Notes under the pieces: generated by a model | What the model saw: the letters and a program-made list of their open reading frames with translations, nothing else | The model's database searches: none | What the model was told of the DNA's origin: nothing | Translations under genes and position numbers: made by a program | Assembly (NCBI GenBank): GCA_012862575.1 | Contig: BLSF01000047.1 | Coordinates: 286,304-350,303 of the forward strand | Direction: 5' to 3' | Length of the DNA stretch: 64,000 nt | From: Parietichytrium sp. I65-24A | Lineage: Eukaryota; Sar; Bigyra; Thraustochytrida; Thraustochytriidae | Part shown: one piece after another, positions 1 through 11,334 of the stretch | Numbering within the stretch: position 1 is the stretch's first letter | Layout of the letters: each line of letters begins with the position of its first letter

Positions 1-1556
1 ACCATGTACATCAGAAACCTGCCCGTCAGACGGAAAAAGCGCGTTTTCCACTGCGCCCCGCCAGTCCCTGCCGCGCTGAACCAGCGCGTCTTGTTGGGCA
101 TCTTCAGGAGCCAACCGTCCACCTCCTGTGGCTGAGTCGGCGGTTTCGCGCCCTCGCTACTGGACCGAACCTGGCGGGACGCGGTGGCCGCTTGAGCGAA
201 GACGACTTGCGGCGGTGGCCGCGAGGGGTTCTCTTCCTGCTCCGTTGCAAATCGTGGCAGTTTCGAGCTCTTGGAGAGGCCCCTGGCGCGCTGCAAGACC
301 TGGCCGAACGGAATGAGTGACATTGACGAGTCCGAGGAGAAGGCGCGGTCTTGTTCGTCGATGGCCTGTGCGCTGCTCAGCATCTCCAGCAGCTTGGCTT
401 CTCGCAGGATCGGGTCCTCCGGAGCGTCTTCGTCTTCAGCGTGATCCTCGTCCTCATCGTTCGCGAGCTCGTCGCCTGCCTTTCTGGGTGTGTTGGATGC
501 GAGTTCGCCGGAACCGTCCTGCACGAGCCCTGCGGTTTGGATCGAGAGTGCGGGCGGGAGCACGAGCTCGCCGTCTTTCTTCATGGAGTCGGGGAGCTTA
601 TCGTAAAGCTCGCTCTCCTCTTCGTCGGAGGAGCCCTCCATGTCGGTCTGCGCGATCTGCTGCGCAAGCCGCTCCTTCTCAATCTCACCGAGTACAACTG
701 ACGCGGTCCTGGACCTCTCGCGGCGCAAGCTGTTACTTGAATCGGCGTTGGCGTTGCTACTGGAGTCCTTCTTCGTATGCGCCTCGTTGCTCTGCTTCTT
801 TTTCTTGTCCTGAAAGGAGGTATCCTGTGATTTGTCTGGTAGCACGATCCCCAACTCCTCGGCGGGCTGCGGCACCACCGACTTCTTGCTCGCGTCCAGC
901 TTCTTCACAGTATTGAGAGGAGCCGCGCGCTTCTTGACATCGGCTGTCCTCTTAGCCTCTTCCAGCAGCCGTTGTGCCTTCTCCAGCACGGCCGGTGCCG
1001 CATTCTCATGGGCATTGGCGGACTTGCGGTTTTTACTTTTACTCGAGGTCTTGTTGGCCTTGCTCGCAATTTCGCCAGGCGACTGCTTGCTCTTGCTCTT
1101 GCTCTTGGGCGCGCGACGCGCGGTGACCTTGATGGCCGGAGAGGGTTGCTGTTCATCCATCGGCGCCCTGGGCGGCTCGTAGTAGTGGTGGTGGTGATGG
1201 TGATGCACTTCCGTGACTTGGCCACTCTTCTTCGTCGTGGTGGTTGTGGTGGTCGTGTTTGCTGTTGGTTTACCATTGCTCCTGGGGGCCGGGATCTGGC
1301 GCTCGTACGCGTCCAGCTGCGACATTGGCGTGGGCGGCGGCGATGCTGCAGACATGGGCGAACGGGCTGGTTCCGACGCCGCGATGGCCGTGTCCAACCG
1401 CAAGTTCCACGTCGTCGGAGAGGCTAGGTTCTGAGCCGTCGGCGACGAGGAGGACGAGAACGAGCTGGATGGAGATGTCACGGAGGCGCGCAGGGCTGCC
1501 AGTCGAAGGTCACGCACCAGCCGCCGACGCTCTTCAAAGCTCATGTTTGGGTCCAT
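1..1556 (-). CDS. PH-domain protein, C-terminus cut off by window edge
   Basis: The minus-strand frame from an ATG at 1556 stays open to base 1, giving about 518 codons with no stop, so the gene continues outside the window. The first ~475 residues are low-complexity and charged: Ser/Pro/Lys/Glu-rich, with a Thr run, a His run (6 His in 7 residues near residue 123), alternating Ser-Lys repeats and acidic stretches. Just before the edge the frame turns into the start of a pleckstrin-homology domain: VDGWLLKMPNK, then WKTRFFRLTGRFLMYMV, matching the first two beta strands (GWLxK ... WkkRFFxL ... LxYy). PH domains bind phosphoinositides or protein partners at membranes, so a membrane-associated signalling or adaptor role is likely; nothing more specific can be said. 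The first ATG has C at -3; the next in-frame Met (residue 5) has A at -3 and could be the real start. Confidence 0.75.
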   Translation of the reverse strand, partial: MDPNMSFEERRRLVRDLRLAALRASVTSPSSSFSSSSSPTAQNLASPTTWNLRLDTAIAASEPARSPMSAASPPPTPMSQLDAYERQIPAPRSNGKPTANTTTTTTTTKKSGQVTEVHHHHHHHYYEPPRAPMDEQQPSPAIKVTARRAPKSKSKSKQSPGEIASKANKTSSKSKNRKSANAHENAAPAVLEKAQRLLEEAKRTADVKKRAAPLNTVKKLDASKKSVVPQPAEELGIVLPDKSQDTSFQDKKKKQSNEAHTKKDSSSNANADSSNSLRRERSRTASVVLGEIEKERLAQQIAQTDMEGSSDEEESELYDKLPDSMKKDGELVLPPALSIQTAGLVQDGSGELASNTPRKAGDELANDEDEDHAEDEDAPEDPILREAKLLEMLSSAQAIDEQDRAFSSDSSMSLIPFGQVLQRARGLSKSSKLPRFATEQEENPSRPPPQVVFAQAATASRQVRSSSEGAKPPTQPQEVDGWLLKMPNKTRWFSAAGTGGAQWKTRFFRLTGRFLMYM

Positions 1557-2001
1557 TTGCACCCCTCCGCTCCCATGAGTGTTCAAGTGCCAATCCATCT
1601 TTTGCTGCTCGCAACTTACTACTCGCCGTCTCGTTCGTTCGTGCGATCTCTTACTCCTCACACCGCCCTGCTCCGCTGATCGCCAGCAAACACACGATCT
1701 GCCAATCCGTCGGCCCTTATCTCCCGATGACAATCCGCGTTTGCAGATTGAAGATTTCAGTACTACACTTATCGATGCAGTGCGTCAACACCCAAACACA
1801 CCAATTGCGAAAACAAACTACGCCAATCCGACAAGCGAAATGCGAAATGAGAAGTGAGAAATGCGAAATGCGATTGCCCAGCTTTAGCTCACCCGAGATC
1901 CTTTGATATCTTCCAGCTCAAAGCTCAAAGCTCAACAACTCAAAGCTCAAAGCTCAACTCAATGTACGCGTCTTTCCCCTCCGCACATACACAGAGCACA
2001 C

Positions 2002-2032
<31 letters not shown>

Positions 2033-3795
2033 ACAATATATATATGTATGTATATATATCCTCCTCCCTTCCTTTCGTGCGAATGTGTCCCCGCGTACAC
2101 TCACAGCGTCCTCTCTCTCTCTCTCTCTCTCTGTGTGTGTCTCTGTCTCTGATACTCTCTCTCTGTGTTTCTCTCTCTCTCTCTTTGGACTCTTTGGACA
2201 ATGGAAAGGGAAAAACTATGTGCAAATTTTGCACAATTTTACGTAGTTGACGGCAATTATCGACGGTAGTTAGGGGTTTGTGGTAGCTGAGGGGTAGCAC
2301 CTCGCGAGAAAGGATGAGAAAGGTGTGAGGACGCGGGGGCGAATGGGAGAGGAGGGTAGAAGTAAAGGTAGGTGTAGTAGCAATCAAGTAGGGGGTATGT
2401 GGTTGGCTAGCGGTTGAGATAAGGGGGATGACGCCAGATCCGCGCTGCTGACGTGGGATGGTTAGGAGAGGCGTGTAGGAAGGGTAGGTGCTGTAGCTAT
2501 GATCTGTCTTAATGGTGTTAGTGGTATGGTGGGTAGTAGGGAGAATAGTGATAATAAATAGGTTCTCGATAGTTAAGCTTACAATGAATCCAAGATTTGA
2601 CCATCATGATAGCATGAACATTTTAATTAACACGCTCAAATAAAATTTAAATATTTAAAATCGAAGACTATTGTGTTCATGTACATTGAAATGAACGATT
2701 GAGGAGACTTATCATCGCAATCTTTCGTTTGAGCGCCTGTTTGGTGAACTTTTAAAAGCAAAACTCACTTCCGAAATGCTGCGCAGGTGATGGCACTCCA
2801 AAAATTGCTCCTAAACAGATGGATAGGAAAATACCTTCACATAAGGGTATATAGTCAATACCATAGGCGCTCACAGTTTCGCGGAGTTTCACACTTGCAC
2901 TCTTGGCACATGCCACCATTACAGTATTCATTAGCAGATGTACAGGATACTTGCACACTTCTGAGCTCCTATCACCTACTACCAGCGTGGTAGGCAAAAT
3001 TATACAATCGGCATAAGAACTCCTACCCGACGCTTGGCACAGCGCGGAGTATAAGAGTCAGTATGAGGGTATAGCACTAGTGTGTACTTTGAAGGAGCAA
3101 TACTCTGATCGTGAATAAAAAGAATTAATTGTGTTCCTTCGGCCAGCGTCTGCGGTACGCTTTTCGATAAACGCATGATCTTGCAAATAATCTTGATCAA
3201 AATAATCATAAATAATCTCGGTGAATGATGTCAAATGGTGTCAATGAGTGTCAATGATTGTCATTTCATTGACGATTGACCGTTGCCGTCTCGCTTCCTA
3301 ACCTAATTGGTGCGATGAAAGCCGACAGAAATTGCACTGATATTTCCACTTGCCTTGCCAAGCGGAGCCAAGCGCAAAATGGCTTTAGGAAGCTCCGCGC
3401 CGAAACGCTATAGCCCGACGTCTCGCTGGGTCTTCCGCAACCGGCCGGATCTATTCAAAGCTCAAGGTCCAAAATGTTTTTGTTTACAAGCAGCGCTGTC
3501 CACCTGGTTGTGTCTTTCGGCATTGCAAAGGAGCCAAGTTCCAAGTTGGTTCCAATTGAAACAGGTTTCGTGAAGAGAGATGGACGAATGGTAGGTAAGT
3601 CATGGAGATATAAATTAGTCACAGTTCAAATGTCAAGTCCGTCAGCTATAGTATAATACTTTGTTGGAGAGGGGGAGGTGGGTGGTGTCATGGTTGCAGA
3701 GGCAAGGTACCGGTACCGGTGTCGTCATCTTGTGATTGGCCAACGCGCGGCAAAGCACTGATTCGCTGGGCTCAGAGGCTCAGAGGCTCAAGAGC
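1557..3795. other. Intergenic, repeat-rich, no gene seen
   Basis: This spacer is the upstream region of the PH-domain gene and lies downstream of the next minus-strand gene. It holds an AT/AC microsatellite (about 2002-2060), a CT/GT microsatellite (about 2110-2184), AT-rich DNA around 2570-2700 and a GGTACC-type palindrome cluster at 3706-3721. The short frames inside are simple-repeat translations and match nothing I recognise. Confidence 0.7.
2002..2184. repeat. AT/AC and CT/GT microsatellites
   Basis: A run of alternating AT (2002-2024) passes into AC, then AT/GT again to about 2060. After 50 bases a CT/GT tract runs from 2110 to 2184. Simple-sequence DNA upstream of the PH-domain gene. 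Confidence 0.9.
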
Positions 3796-5010
3796 TCATG
3801 AGCTGCTCATGGTGCGGCGAATCTTCCTTGAAGACTCGCTGCTTGTTCGCGAAGGCTCCGAAACGTTGTTGAAGTCCGTATGCGAGAGTTCGTGAAGCGG
3901 TTGCACCCCGGCAAAGTTCGCAGCGGACCTCTCCTCGACCTCTGGATTCGGCGGCTCGGCGCAAGCGAAGAAGCGCAGCTGATCGGACAAGCCCCCCGTC
4001 CTACCTGTGAGACGCATGTGCGCAGAGGCGGAGGAGCCGATGGAAGACGCATCGTTTTCCTCGTCCGTGTCGAGGTCCCTCTTACGCTTGTTGCTGGAAA
4101 CGCTGGAGACTTCGTCCGAGTGCTCCGGGCAATACAGCTGGCTGCTCTTCGCGGCGCGCTCGCACTGATCGAACTTGCAGCGGGTTCCGCCGCCGTGCGC
4201 TTTGCAATAGGCGGTGGGACCCTGCGCCAGTTTGCAGCAGTACCGCATCTCGCAACACTTGGCGAAGCGCTTGCCGTCCCAGCGCTTGACGCAGCCCTTG
4301 ATCTGGTACAGCTTGCCCTTGACCCTCTCCTCGGGCTGCGGGCACTTGAGGATGACGGGTTCCGGCTTGAGCTCCATGCTCACCTCCGGCTGCCGGGGCC
4401 GAAAGTGCTCGGTCTTGACGTCCAAATGCGGGAACGAGGTGGAGCAACTGAGCGAAGCGACAGAAGGTTGCGATTGGCTGGACGCGAAGGTTGGCGATGC
4501 AGGAAGCGACCGCGAGGAGAGATGCGGCCCCGTGGAGCTGGTGGAGCTGGCGAGCAGCTCCACCAGGGCTGTCATGAGGGTTTCGTTCTGCCTGCGCTCC
4601 ACTTGCTGCTGGAGGAATTGCTCCTGAAATTGCTTGTGTACAGCGGCCAGCCTCTGCTGCCGGGTCAGGTCTCGCACGGTGTCCATCAGCGACTGTTCGC
4701 CGCTGCGGCTGCTCATCGAAGACGGCGAGACGCCAGTCTGGCCGAGCAGCATTCGAAGTTGCGCCAGCTGGTCGGCGCCGGCAGGAGACCGCAGCGAGAG
4801 CGGGTACTGCGCCGCCGCCCGAGCCGCCATCTGCGGTGACTGCGGCTGGTGCGCCCTTGTCTGCTGGAGAATGCGGGCGAGGAGGTCTTGTGTCGATGGG
4901 CTTGTCGAAGCGGATGAGCTCTGGTCGCTCGAGCGTCTGTGGAGGTTGAGGTTGAACGATCCAGTCAATCTGTCGTCGTCCATGGGAGGCATGACCTCAA
5001 GATGCATCAT
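3796..5010 (-). CDS. Cys/His-rich putative zinc-binding nuclear protein (WRKY19-like Cys repeat)
   Basis: 404 residues from the ATG at 5010; the next codon is also ATG, with a better -3 base. The N-terminal 220 residues are Ser/Gln-rich with no recognisable fold. Residues about 231-300 form a compact Cys/His module: GCVKRWDGKRFAKCC, MRYCCKLAQG, YCKAHGGGTRCKFDQC and LYCPEH. The CxxHGGGxRC pattern recurs in the cysteine-rich repeats found in many oomycete, algal and plant proteins often labelled WRKY19-like, where they are thought to bind zinc. A basic cluster NKRKRDLD follows directly and is a good candidate nuclear localisation signal, and the C-terminus (SRKIRRTMSSS) is also basic. A transcription-regulator role is an inference; there is no WRKY heptapeptide. 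The large plus-strand frame over this gene (3880-4839) is a GC-rich shadow. Confidence 0.8.
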   Translation of the reverse strand: MMHLEVMPPMDDDRLTGSFNLNLHRRSSDQSSSASTSPSTQDLLARILQQTRAHQPQSPQMAARAAAQYPLSLRSPAGADQLAQLRMLLGQTGVSPSSMSSRSGEQSLMDTVRDLTRQQRLAAVHKQFQEQFLQQQVERRQNETLMTALVELLASSTSSTGPHLSSRSLPASPTFASSQSQPSVASLSCSTSFPHLDVKTEHFRPRQPEVSMELKPEPVILKCPQPEERVKGKLYQIKGCVKRWDGKRFAKCCEMRYCCKLAQGPTAYCKAHGGGTRCKFDQCERAAKSSQLYCPEHSDEVSSVSSNKRKRDLDTDEENDASSIGSSASAHMRLTGRTGGLSDQLRFFACAEPPNPEVEERSAANFAGVQPLHELSHTDFNNVSEPSRTSSESSRKIRRTMSSS

Positions 5011-8000
5011 CAACTCCTTCACGTTGCAAGGCGCGAGCAGTCAAAGTAGAGGGTCCGGGCTGTCTCCCCGTTAGGTTTTTGCTCCTCGTTTTCCTCGTCG
5101 ATGAGACAAGAGATGGGAGATTGCACAACAGAGGCTGACTGTCTGGCCTGGCCTACTAACTACGGGGGTCGAGATGTAGCCGTCGCGCACACGATTTCCG
5201 CGGACAGTAATTGAAAGTTTGCTCCACAGAGAGGCGCTTTGAAACCTTCCACCTTTGTTTGACCTTTCACCTTCGGATGTACTATAGGTTGGGTGAAATG
5301 GTTATCGTGGATGGACAACAGCTGACAAACTGGAAACTGCCGACAATGCAACTCACCGAAGCACAAAAAAAAATCTGTTGCTCTCTGCTTTCTGCTCTCT
5401 GCTCTCTGCGTTGTCAGCAGTGCTTTGGTCGGTACTCAGTACAGTACTCTGTGCTCACGGTCAGTGCACTGTGAGTGCGGAGTGTGTGGCAAGCTTGCAG
5501 TATGCCCAAGTACTCAGCACTCAGCCACCAGATCAGATCAGATCAGATCAGCTTGCGTTGTTCAATGAAGACACTTTTGGACAGTGCATTCATTCATTCA
5601 TTCATTCATTCATTCATTCATGGATCATCTTCTAAAATTCTGAAATTCTGAATTTCTGAAATTCTGAATTTCTGCGTTGTGAATTTTGAACTGTAGATCT
5701 GTTTGACTGAGGTCTCGCTGTCGATTCCGACTGTTTTGGAAGAACGACGCGGTCCAGCTGGAAACCTTTCTTTGCTTGTTTCTTTCTTTGTTTCTTTGTT
5801 TCTTTGTTTCTTTCTCTCCTTCCACCTTTCGAAACGACTGCGGATTCAAGTTCATTCCACTCCATTCGCCTTCGATGCATTTTTAACGTACCCGACCCTA
5901 CTTACTGTATTAGCACCGCTACGTCTCTCCCTCCCTCTCTCCCCCGCTCTCTTTCTCCTTCTCTTTCTCTTCCTCCTTCCTCCTTCCTCCTCCTCCCTCC
6001 TCCTCCGCTCTCTCTGCCTCCCTCTCTCTCTCTCTCTCTCTCTGTCTGACAAGCAATGTATATGGTGTGTACGCAAATCCTCCTCTCATGCCCAGCGCTC
6101 CCTTCCTCCTCCCGGCGGCCCCTTCCTCCTCCCGGTGCGCCGCCGAGTGGCCCCTTCCTCCTCCCGTCTCCTCCGCTTCCCTTTTTCCCTTCTTCTTCCC
6201 TTCTTCCCCGGCAGATGTGTACTTGAGAGATCCTCTCATTGCTCGTTGCTCATTCTCTCTCCGAGTCACGGCGTCAGAGAGTGTATGGGATATAAATTGA
6301 TCAATTCTTCAATGTGAGTGCGGTTTACACGCAGGTATGAGTGAAGGATTTTAAGTTCGAATATTTGGATTTGAATAAATAAATAAACAGAAAAACGCAT
6401 TGATTGTCCTTCCTTCCTTCATTCATTCATTCATTCACTTGTCAAAACTCAATCAAACAATTCATGTTGTTTTCTCATTTAATATAAGGACAATTCGAGA
6501 GCGAAAGAGCTGGAGCTGGCAATAGCTGGCATGCGTTCTAGCTCGCCCCAGAGACGACAGACAACGAACTCTGTGGCACTTCAAAGACAAGCGAACTGGG
6601 TATGCACGCACGTATTCATTCATTCATTCATTCATTTATTGGAACAGTTGCTCGCGGTTCTGGCTCTCGAGGATAAAGCTTTTGTTGCGCTCAGAAGTGA
6701 CAGTGAATAAAGTTATGGTTGATTCTCCGGGGCGAGGGAGAGATGGAGAGATGGAGAGATGGGGAGATGGGGAGAGGGAGACTGGACGAGATTGCGATGC
6801 GAAGATGATGGTCGCAGTCCTGTCCGGCTATTTTGGTGGGTTTGGGAATTGAGATCTCGACTCAAGGGTGGCTTTTGCCTCCGATCTTTGGCCACTTGGC
6901 ATCGCCAGGAGAGAGAGAGAGAGTGAGAGAGCGCGATCTCAGAGGCTTTGAAAGCAAAGCATGTCCGTATTCCCGGCCAGGCCCAGTCGTGATGGACACT
7001 GTACTGACAGTGCCGGCACCGATCTTGCGTTGTAGGCGACGCGGGAAGGACTTGGCGTTGAAAGATTTCAAAGATTGCTTGCTTTGCTCACACATGCCTT
7101 CCTTCCGTGCTAATCGATAAATTTGAGACTGACTGATAGATAGAAAGAAAGAAGCCGTCATGATGAGTCCGCGGTGAGTAACTTGTTGACAGTTTCCCAT
7201 TTCGTCGTTGGCGCATTTGGTGGGACGAGTGCGGCTCTATTTTGTGGATCAGCAGTGCAATTACCGCCGCCCATAGAGCCAAGCGTTTTACTGCCCGTCT
7301 CCACGTCTCTACGGTCTCATTTTTGCACAGCCATCAGTCAAAGGTATGTCAGAATTTAGAGACAAGCAAGTTAACTTATTATGTTTAGAATCAGGAAAGG
7401 ACTCTGCTCGCGTAGGTCTCTTATCACATCATTGATTGTGCGAGCAAGCCTCAGCCCACCGGCCACGAAACAAAATCGCGTCAACTCGACAGCGACGCGG
7501 AGACTTACATGCACTTACAATTCGCCAACGAAGAGCGCCCCCGAATCTCATCGCCCGCTCGCTCGCGGTGTCAAGGTTTTCCGAAACGCACAGCGCGCGT
7601 GGTTTTATGAAGCGCGGTAGTGGGTACAACTTTTAAGGTCATCATATTCACTTTCACAGCCGTTCGTGCAATTTTCACACCGCCCGCGTCCTGGGTCGGA
7701 TTGCATGCTTGGCTTGAACTTGAATTGCGTGGTGCCAACATGTGCCAACGACTTTTCACGGCATTTGGTTTTCTTTGCGTTTTCATTATTATTATTATTT
7801 TTATTTTTTGATTGAGAAACAACGCCGGCACGGCCAATTCATTTGCTTTGCTTGTTCATTCGTTCGTCCTTCACAGTTGGCAGGAGTGTTAGTGCGTAGT
7901 GTGATTTGTGATTTGTGAGTTGTGAGATTTCTCCTCCGTCTTCCTCTTCCTCTTCTTCTTCTTCTTCTTCTTCTTCCTCCTCTTCCCTTTCTCTCTCAAA

Positions 8001-8980
8001 TTCTGCGGCACTCACAGTCGCTATGTGTACGGCTAGTGCACTACCCGTGCTTCATAGGGCCTCCTCCACCTCACCCTTGCAAGAGGCAAACTAGTTGTCA
8101 ACTCCACAAAACTTCCGACTGTACCGCAACTGGTACCGTTAGTGGTATGAAGCGGCTAGGCTCCTGAGAGAAGAAGTGTCTGGTGAGGGAGCGGGAGAGA
8201 GGGAAAGGGGAAGGGGGAGGATGCTGAGACAGCTCTATTTTTTCTTTGTTTCCTTTTCTTTTTTAGAGCTGCTCTTCCACGTGACAGAAAAGCTCCTCTG
8301 TCACATAAGTGTTGTTTAAATTCCAACTTGGCTCTCCAAAAAGGCGCCAGCGGGAATAAAAATGAGAAAGTCAGTGTGGTTGGTAGTTAGTTTTTCTTAT
8401 TTCTGTGCTTTGTGCGATCGGAAATAATCTTTAAAGTTTAAAATGGGCAAGGCAATTGCGCGATGGGAAGAAGTACTGCGGGAGGGACCAGGAGACCAGG
8501 AGACCAGGACCACAAATCGCCGCGCGGTATCTTTGATGCGGCTTCTATGGAATGGTTTCACGAGTGAGCAGTGGCACAGCAAGGGCGGTACAGTGGTACG
8601 TACTCAATACACTCAAGCGCAACGCACGAACGCACAGACGCACGAATGCTCCTGGCTAATTTGTCTGTTGTTTCTCGTCTATCGATTTCGATCAGTTTCT
8701 CTTCCCACTTTTCACTTTTTAAGTTGTCACTGCCAAGTCAGTATTCGCATGGGTCCGTCGCGAAACGCGGCGCGTAAAAAGGCTTCAATAATACTTAAAG
8801 TTCCACAGTGCAGGTTGGCGCGAGAGGGGTTTTCTCTCTTTGGGAAGGGCACCGACGGCACCGACTGTCAAAATCGAGTGCACGCCACCGTACGCGCGGT
8901 GTTTGACAAACAATGCAAGGGATGAAACCGGTAGACCTCCGTCACCCGCGTCACCTTTCAGTCAGCTTTGGTGGCGCGAA

Positions 8981-9037
8981 GCTTGGAAGGCGTGGAAAGC
9001 GTGGAAGGCGTGGAAGGCGTGGAAAGCGTGGAGCGTG
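8981..9037. repeat. 9-bp minisatellite, unit GCGTGGAAR
   Basis: About six tandem units: GCTTGGAAG, GCGTGGAAA, GCGTGGAAG, GCGTGGAAG, GCGTGGAAA, then truncated units. Because 9 is divisible by 3 it is read as a repeat peptide in several frames on both strands, which creates spurious reading frames. Confidence 0.9.
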
Positions 9038-11303
9038 GCCATTTCTTGTTTCACAACTTGAAGCTTCCCGAAAGCTGCGAGCCTGGCAATGACGATGACA
9101 ATGACAATGATTTGCTTACGTTGATGTGGTACTCGGCGCTCGCAGTGTTTTGCCGTATCCACATGCCGTGTCCGTGTCAATGTGTGCGCCTCCGTCTGTC
9201 CGAAGTCTCTCTCTGTAACTAGGAGCAGTAGACGCAATAAGCGGATTCACAGCATCCTGCCACACGTCTCGTCCTCGCGAATGCAATCGCTGGTTAGTGG
9301 CGATGCCATTTCACTGCTCACTGCTCACTGCTGTCAACCTCGACACCTCTTGCAAAGCGCAAAGCACCAACCGCTGCGAAGGTATAGAAAGAATGAATGA
9401 ATGAAAGAATGAGAGACTGAACGAAAGCTTGTTGCAAACCACACCAAGTTATACTTTGTTAATTTAATCGCACGAGCACACAAGCTTTTGCTCACCAGTG
9501 AATTGGTAACTTGTACTTCCTGACTCACGGACTGAGAAAGTTAATTTCCAAGACTAGCTAGCAAAAGTGTGCACTTCCATTTCCTAGTGATTTGCTATGT
9601 GGAAGGATAGTGGGTGTGTCCCAGCGACCAGGAGGTTGGTTAGTTGCAGGTCTCCCAGTGATTGCCCGTCCGGCTAAAAGCGAAATATGAGATGAGAACT
9701 TGAAGAAGGAGACCGACAGAGAGCTTTTGTTCATCATGCTGTTCGTCTTACAGTTAACAAGCGCGTTGATTCGTCTCGATCGATGTGTTGGGGTCTCTTA
9801 AAAGTGTTGTCTGTCGCTCGCTGGGGGCGCAGCGTTAACTTTCAGAGGAGAAAGATGGGCGGATCGACGATGGAATTCTCTTTTGTCCCACGATGTACAC
9901 GTACGTGTACTGTATCTGCATTTCCAGGAATTCTTGACTTGATGGCAATCGCTTCTATTTCTTTGTCTTTCACTTTTTACGCTCACTCTCTCTCTCTCTC
10001 TTTCTCACTCCCTCTTCTTGAAAAATAATGAATTCTGTAAACTAGCTTCCAATCTTACCGTGCGTATGATGCGCCAACTTGTCACCCGCGCCAATGAACG
10101 AAGCACTTGGTTGTTCAATGTTGATACTGTTCAATGAATGAAATGGTGTCAATCAAGCAAGCAAAGGTTTTGCCGGACAAGGTCGAATACAGACGTAACT
10201 TGCAGAGGATGGCATGAAAACGAATAAGGTAAAATTTGCACGAAAGCCCAAATTCAAAAGTCAATTTGGCTTAGCGCGCTTTCAAATTTCAAAAAAGAAA
10301 AGGTCGTTGATCTTGTCGAGAAATGACTCCGCTCTTCGCACACCATTTTCAGACGTACATTGCCAGCTCAGCGAAATTTACTACCAGTCATGGAAAAAAC
10401 ATTGCCATTCCATTCCTTTCTCTAAAATGTAATGAAAGTGCACTCCCTGATTACTGAGTGCTGGCTGTGAGTACTAGTACACCTTTCTTTCTCGTGATCA
10501 CATCTCCAAATGGCAGGTGACAGACAATGACTCACATGTCAGCCAAAAAGAAACAGGACATAAGTTATGCTTAGAAAATAGAAAGAGGGACTGGCAGAGC
10601 TTGCAGAAGACCACAAAAACAAACAGCAAAATTAGACAAAAATCAGCGGGAGTCATAGGTTTCAGAACAGTATTCCAGGAACAAAAACGCTGCCACGATT
10701 GCATCTGACTCTGTGGGCTCATTTTCTACATTCGCCTCTCGAGTTCCAAGCGAGCGTTTGTGTTAACTGGCTGTTTGTGATCACTACATGAAGATAGGCG
10801 GATTCTCCAGTGAAGTATGCTAGCGCCTTCCACCTCATCCTACCGAAGGCACGGCGAAGAAAAGGAAAATAGGATAAAAGGAAGCAAGAGAGGAGGTAAG
10901 AAGAAAGCAAGGAGGGAAAGGAGGGAACAGAAAGCAGAGGGCTCACCTTACTCCGATCTGGGCTTGCTACGAGTATCCATATCGCGGTGCATCCGTCCAT
11001 CAACAACAACAACAACAAAAGGGCAAGCTCATTACCTTCTTTCTTTACCGGCAAGGACGTACTCAGTACCGACACAAGTTATGCTGGTTTAGTAAACTTA
11101 TAGCAGATTGATCAAATTCATAATTCAGAAAGATGCAAACTCACAGTCGGTACCGGTACAACCATCGATTCAGCAAAGGGAGCACTGACTAGGACCTCCT
11201 GGTCTCACTTCACTTCCGCTCCATTAAGTTTGATTTCGCTGTCAAGTTTTCAATTAAAATTTAACTTGTGAATGAAAGCGTCTTCTTCTTTATTTGGTGG
11301 TTG

Positions 11304-11334
<31 letters not shown>

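Noticed and set aside
3880-4839. 319-codon plus-strand frame
   Set aside because: Lies antisense to the Cys/His-rich gene; composition is that of a GC-rich shadow (Arg/Leu/Ala) and no domain is visible.
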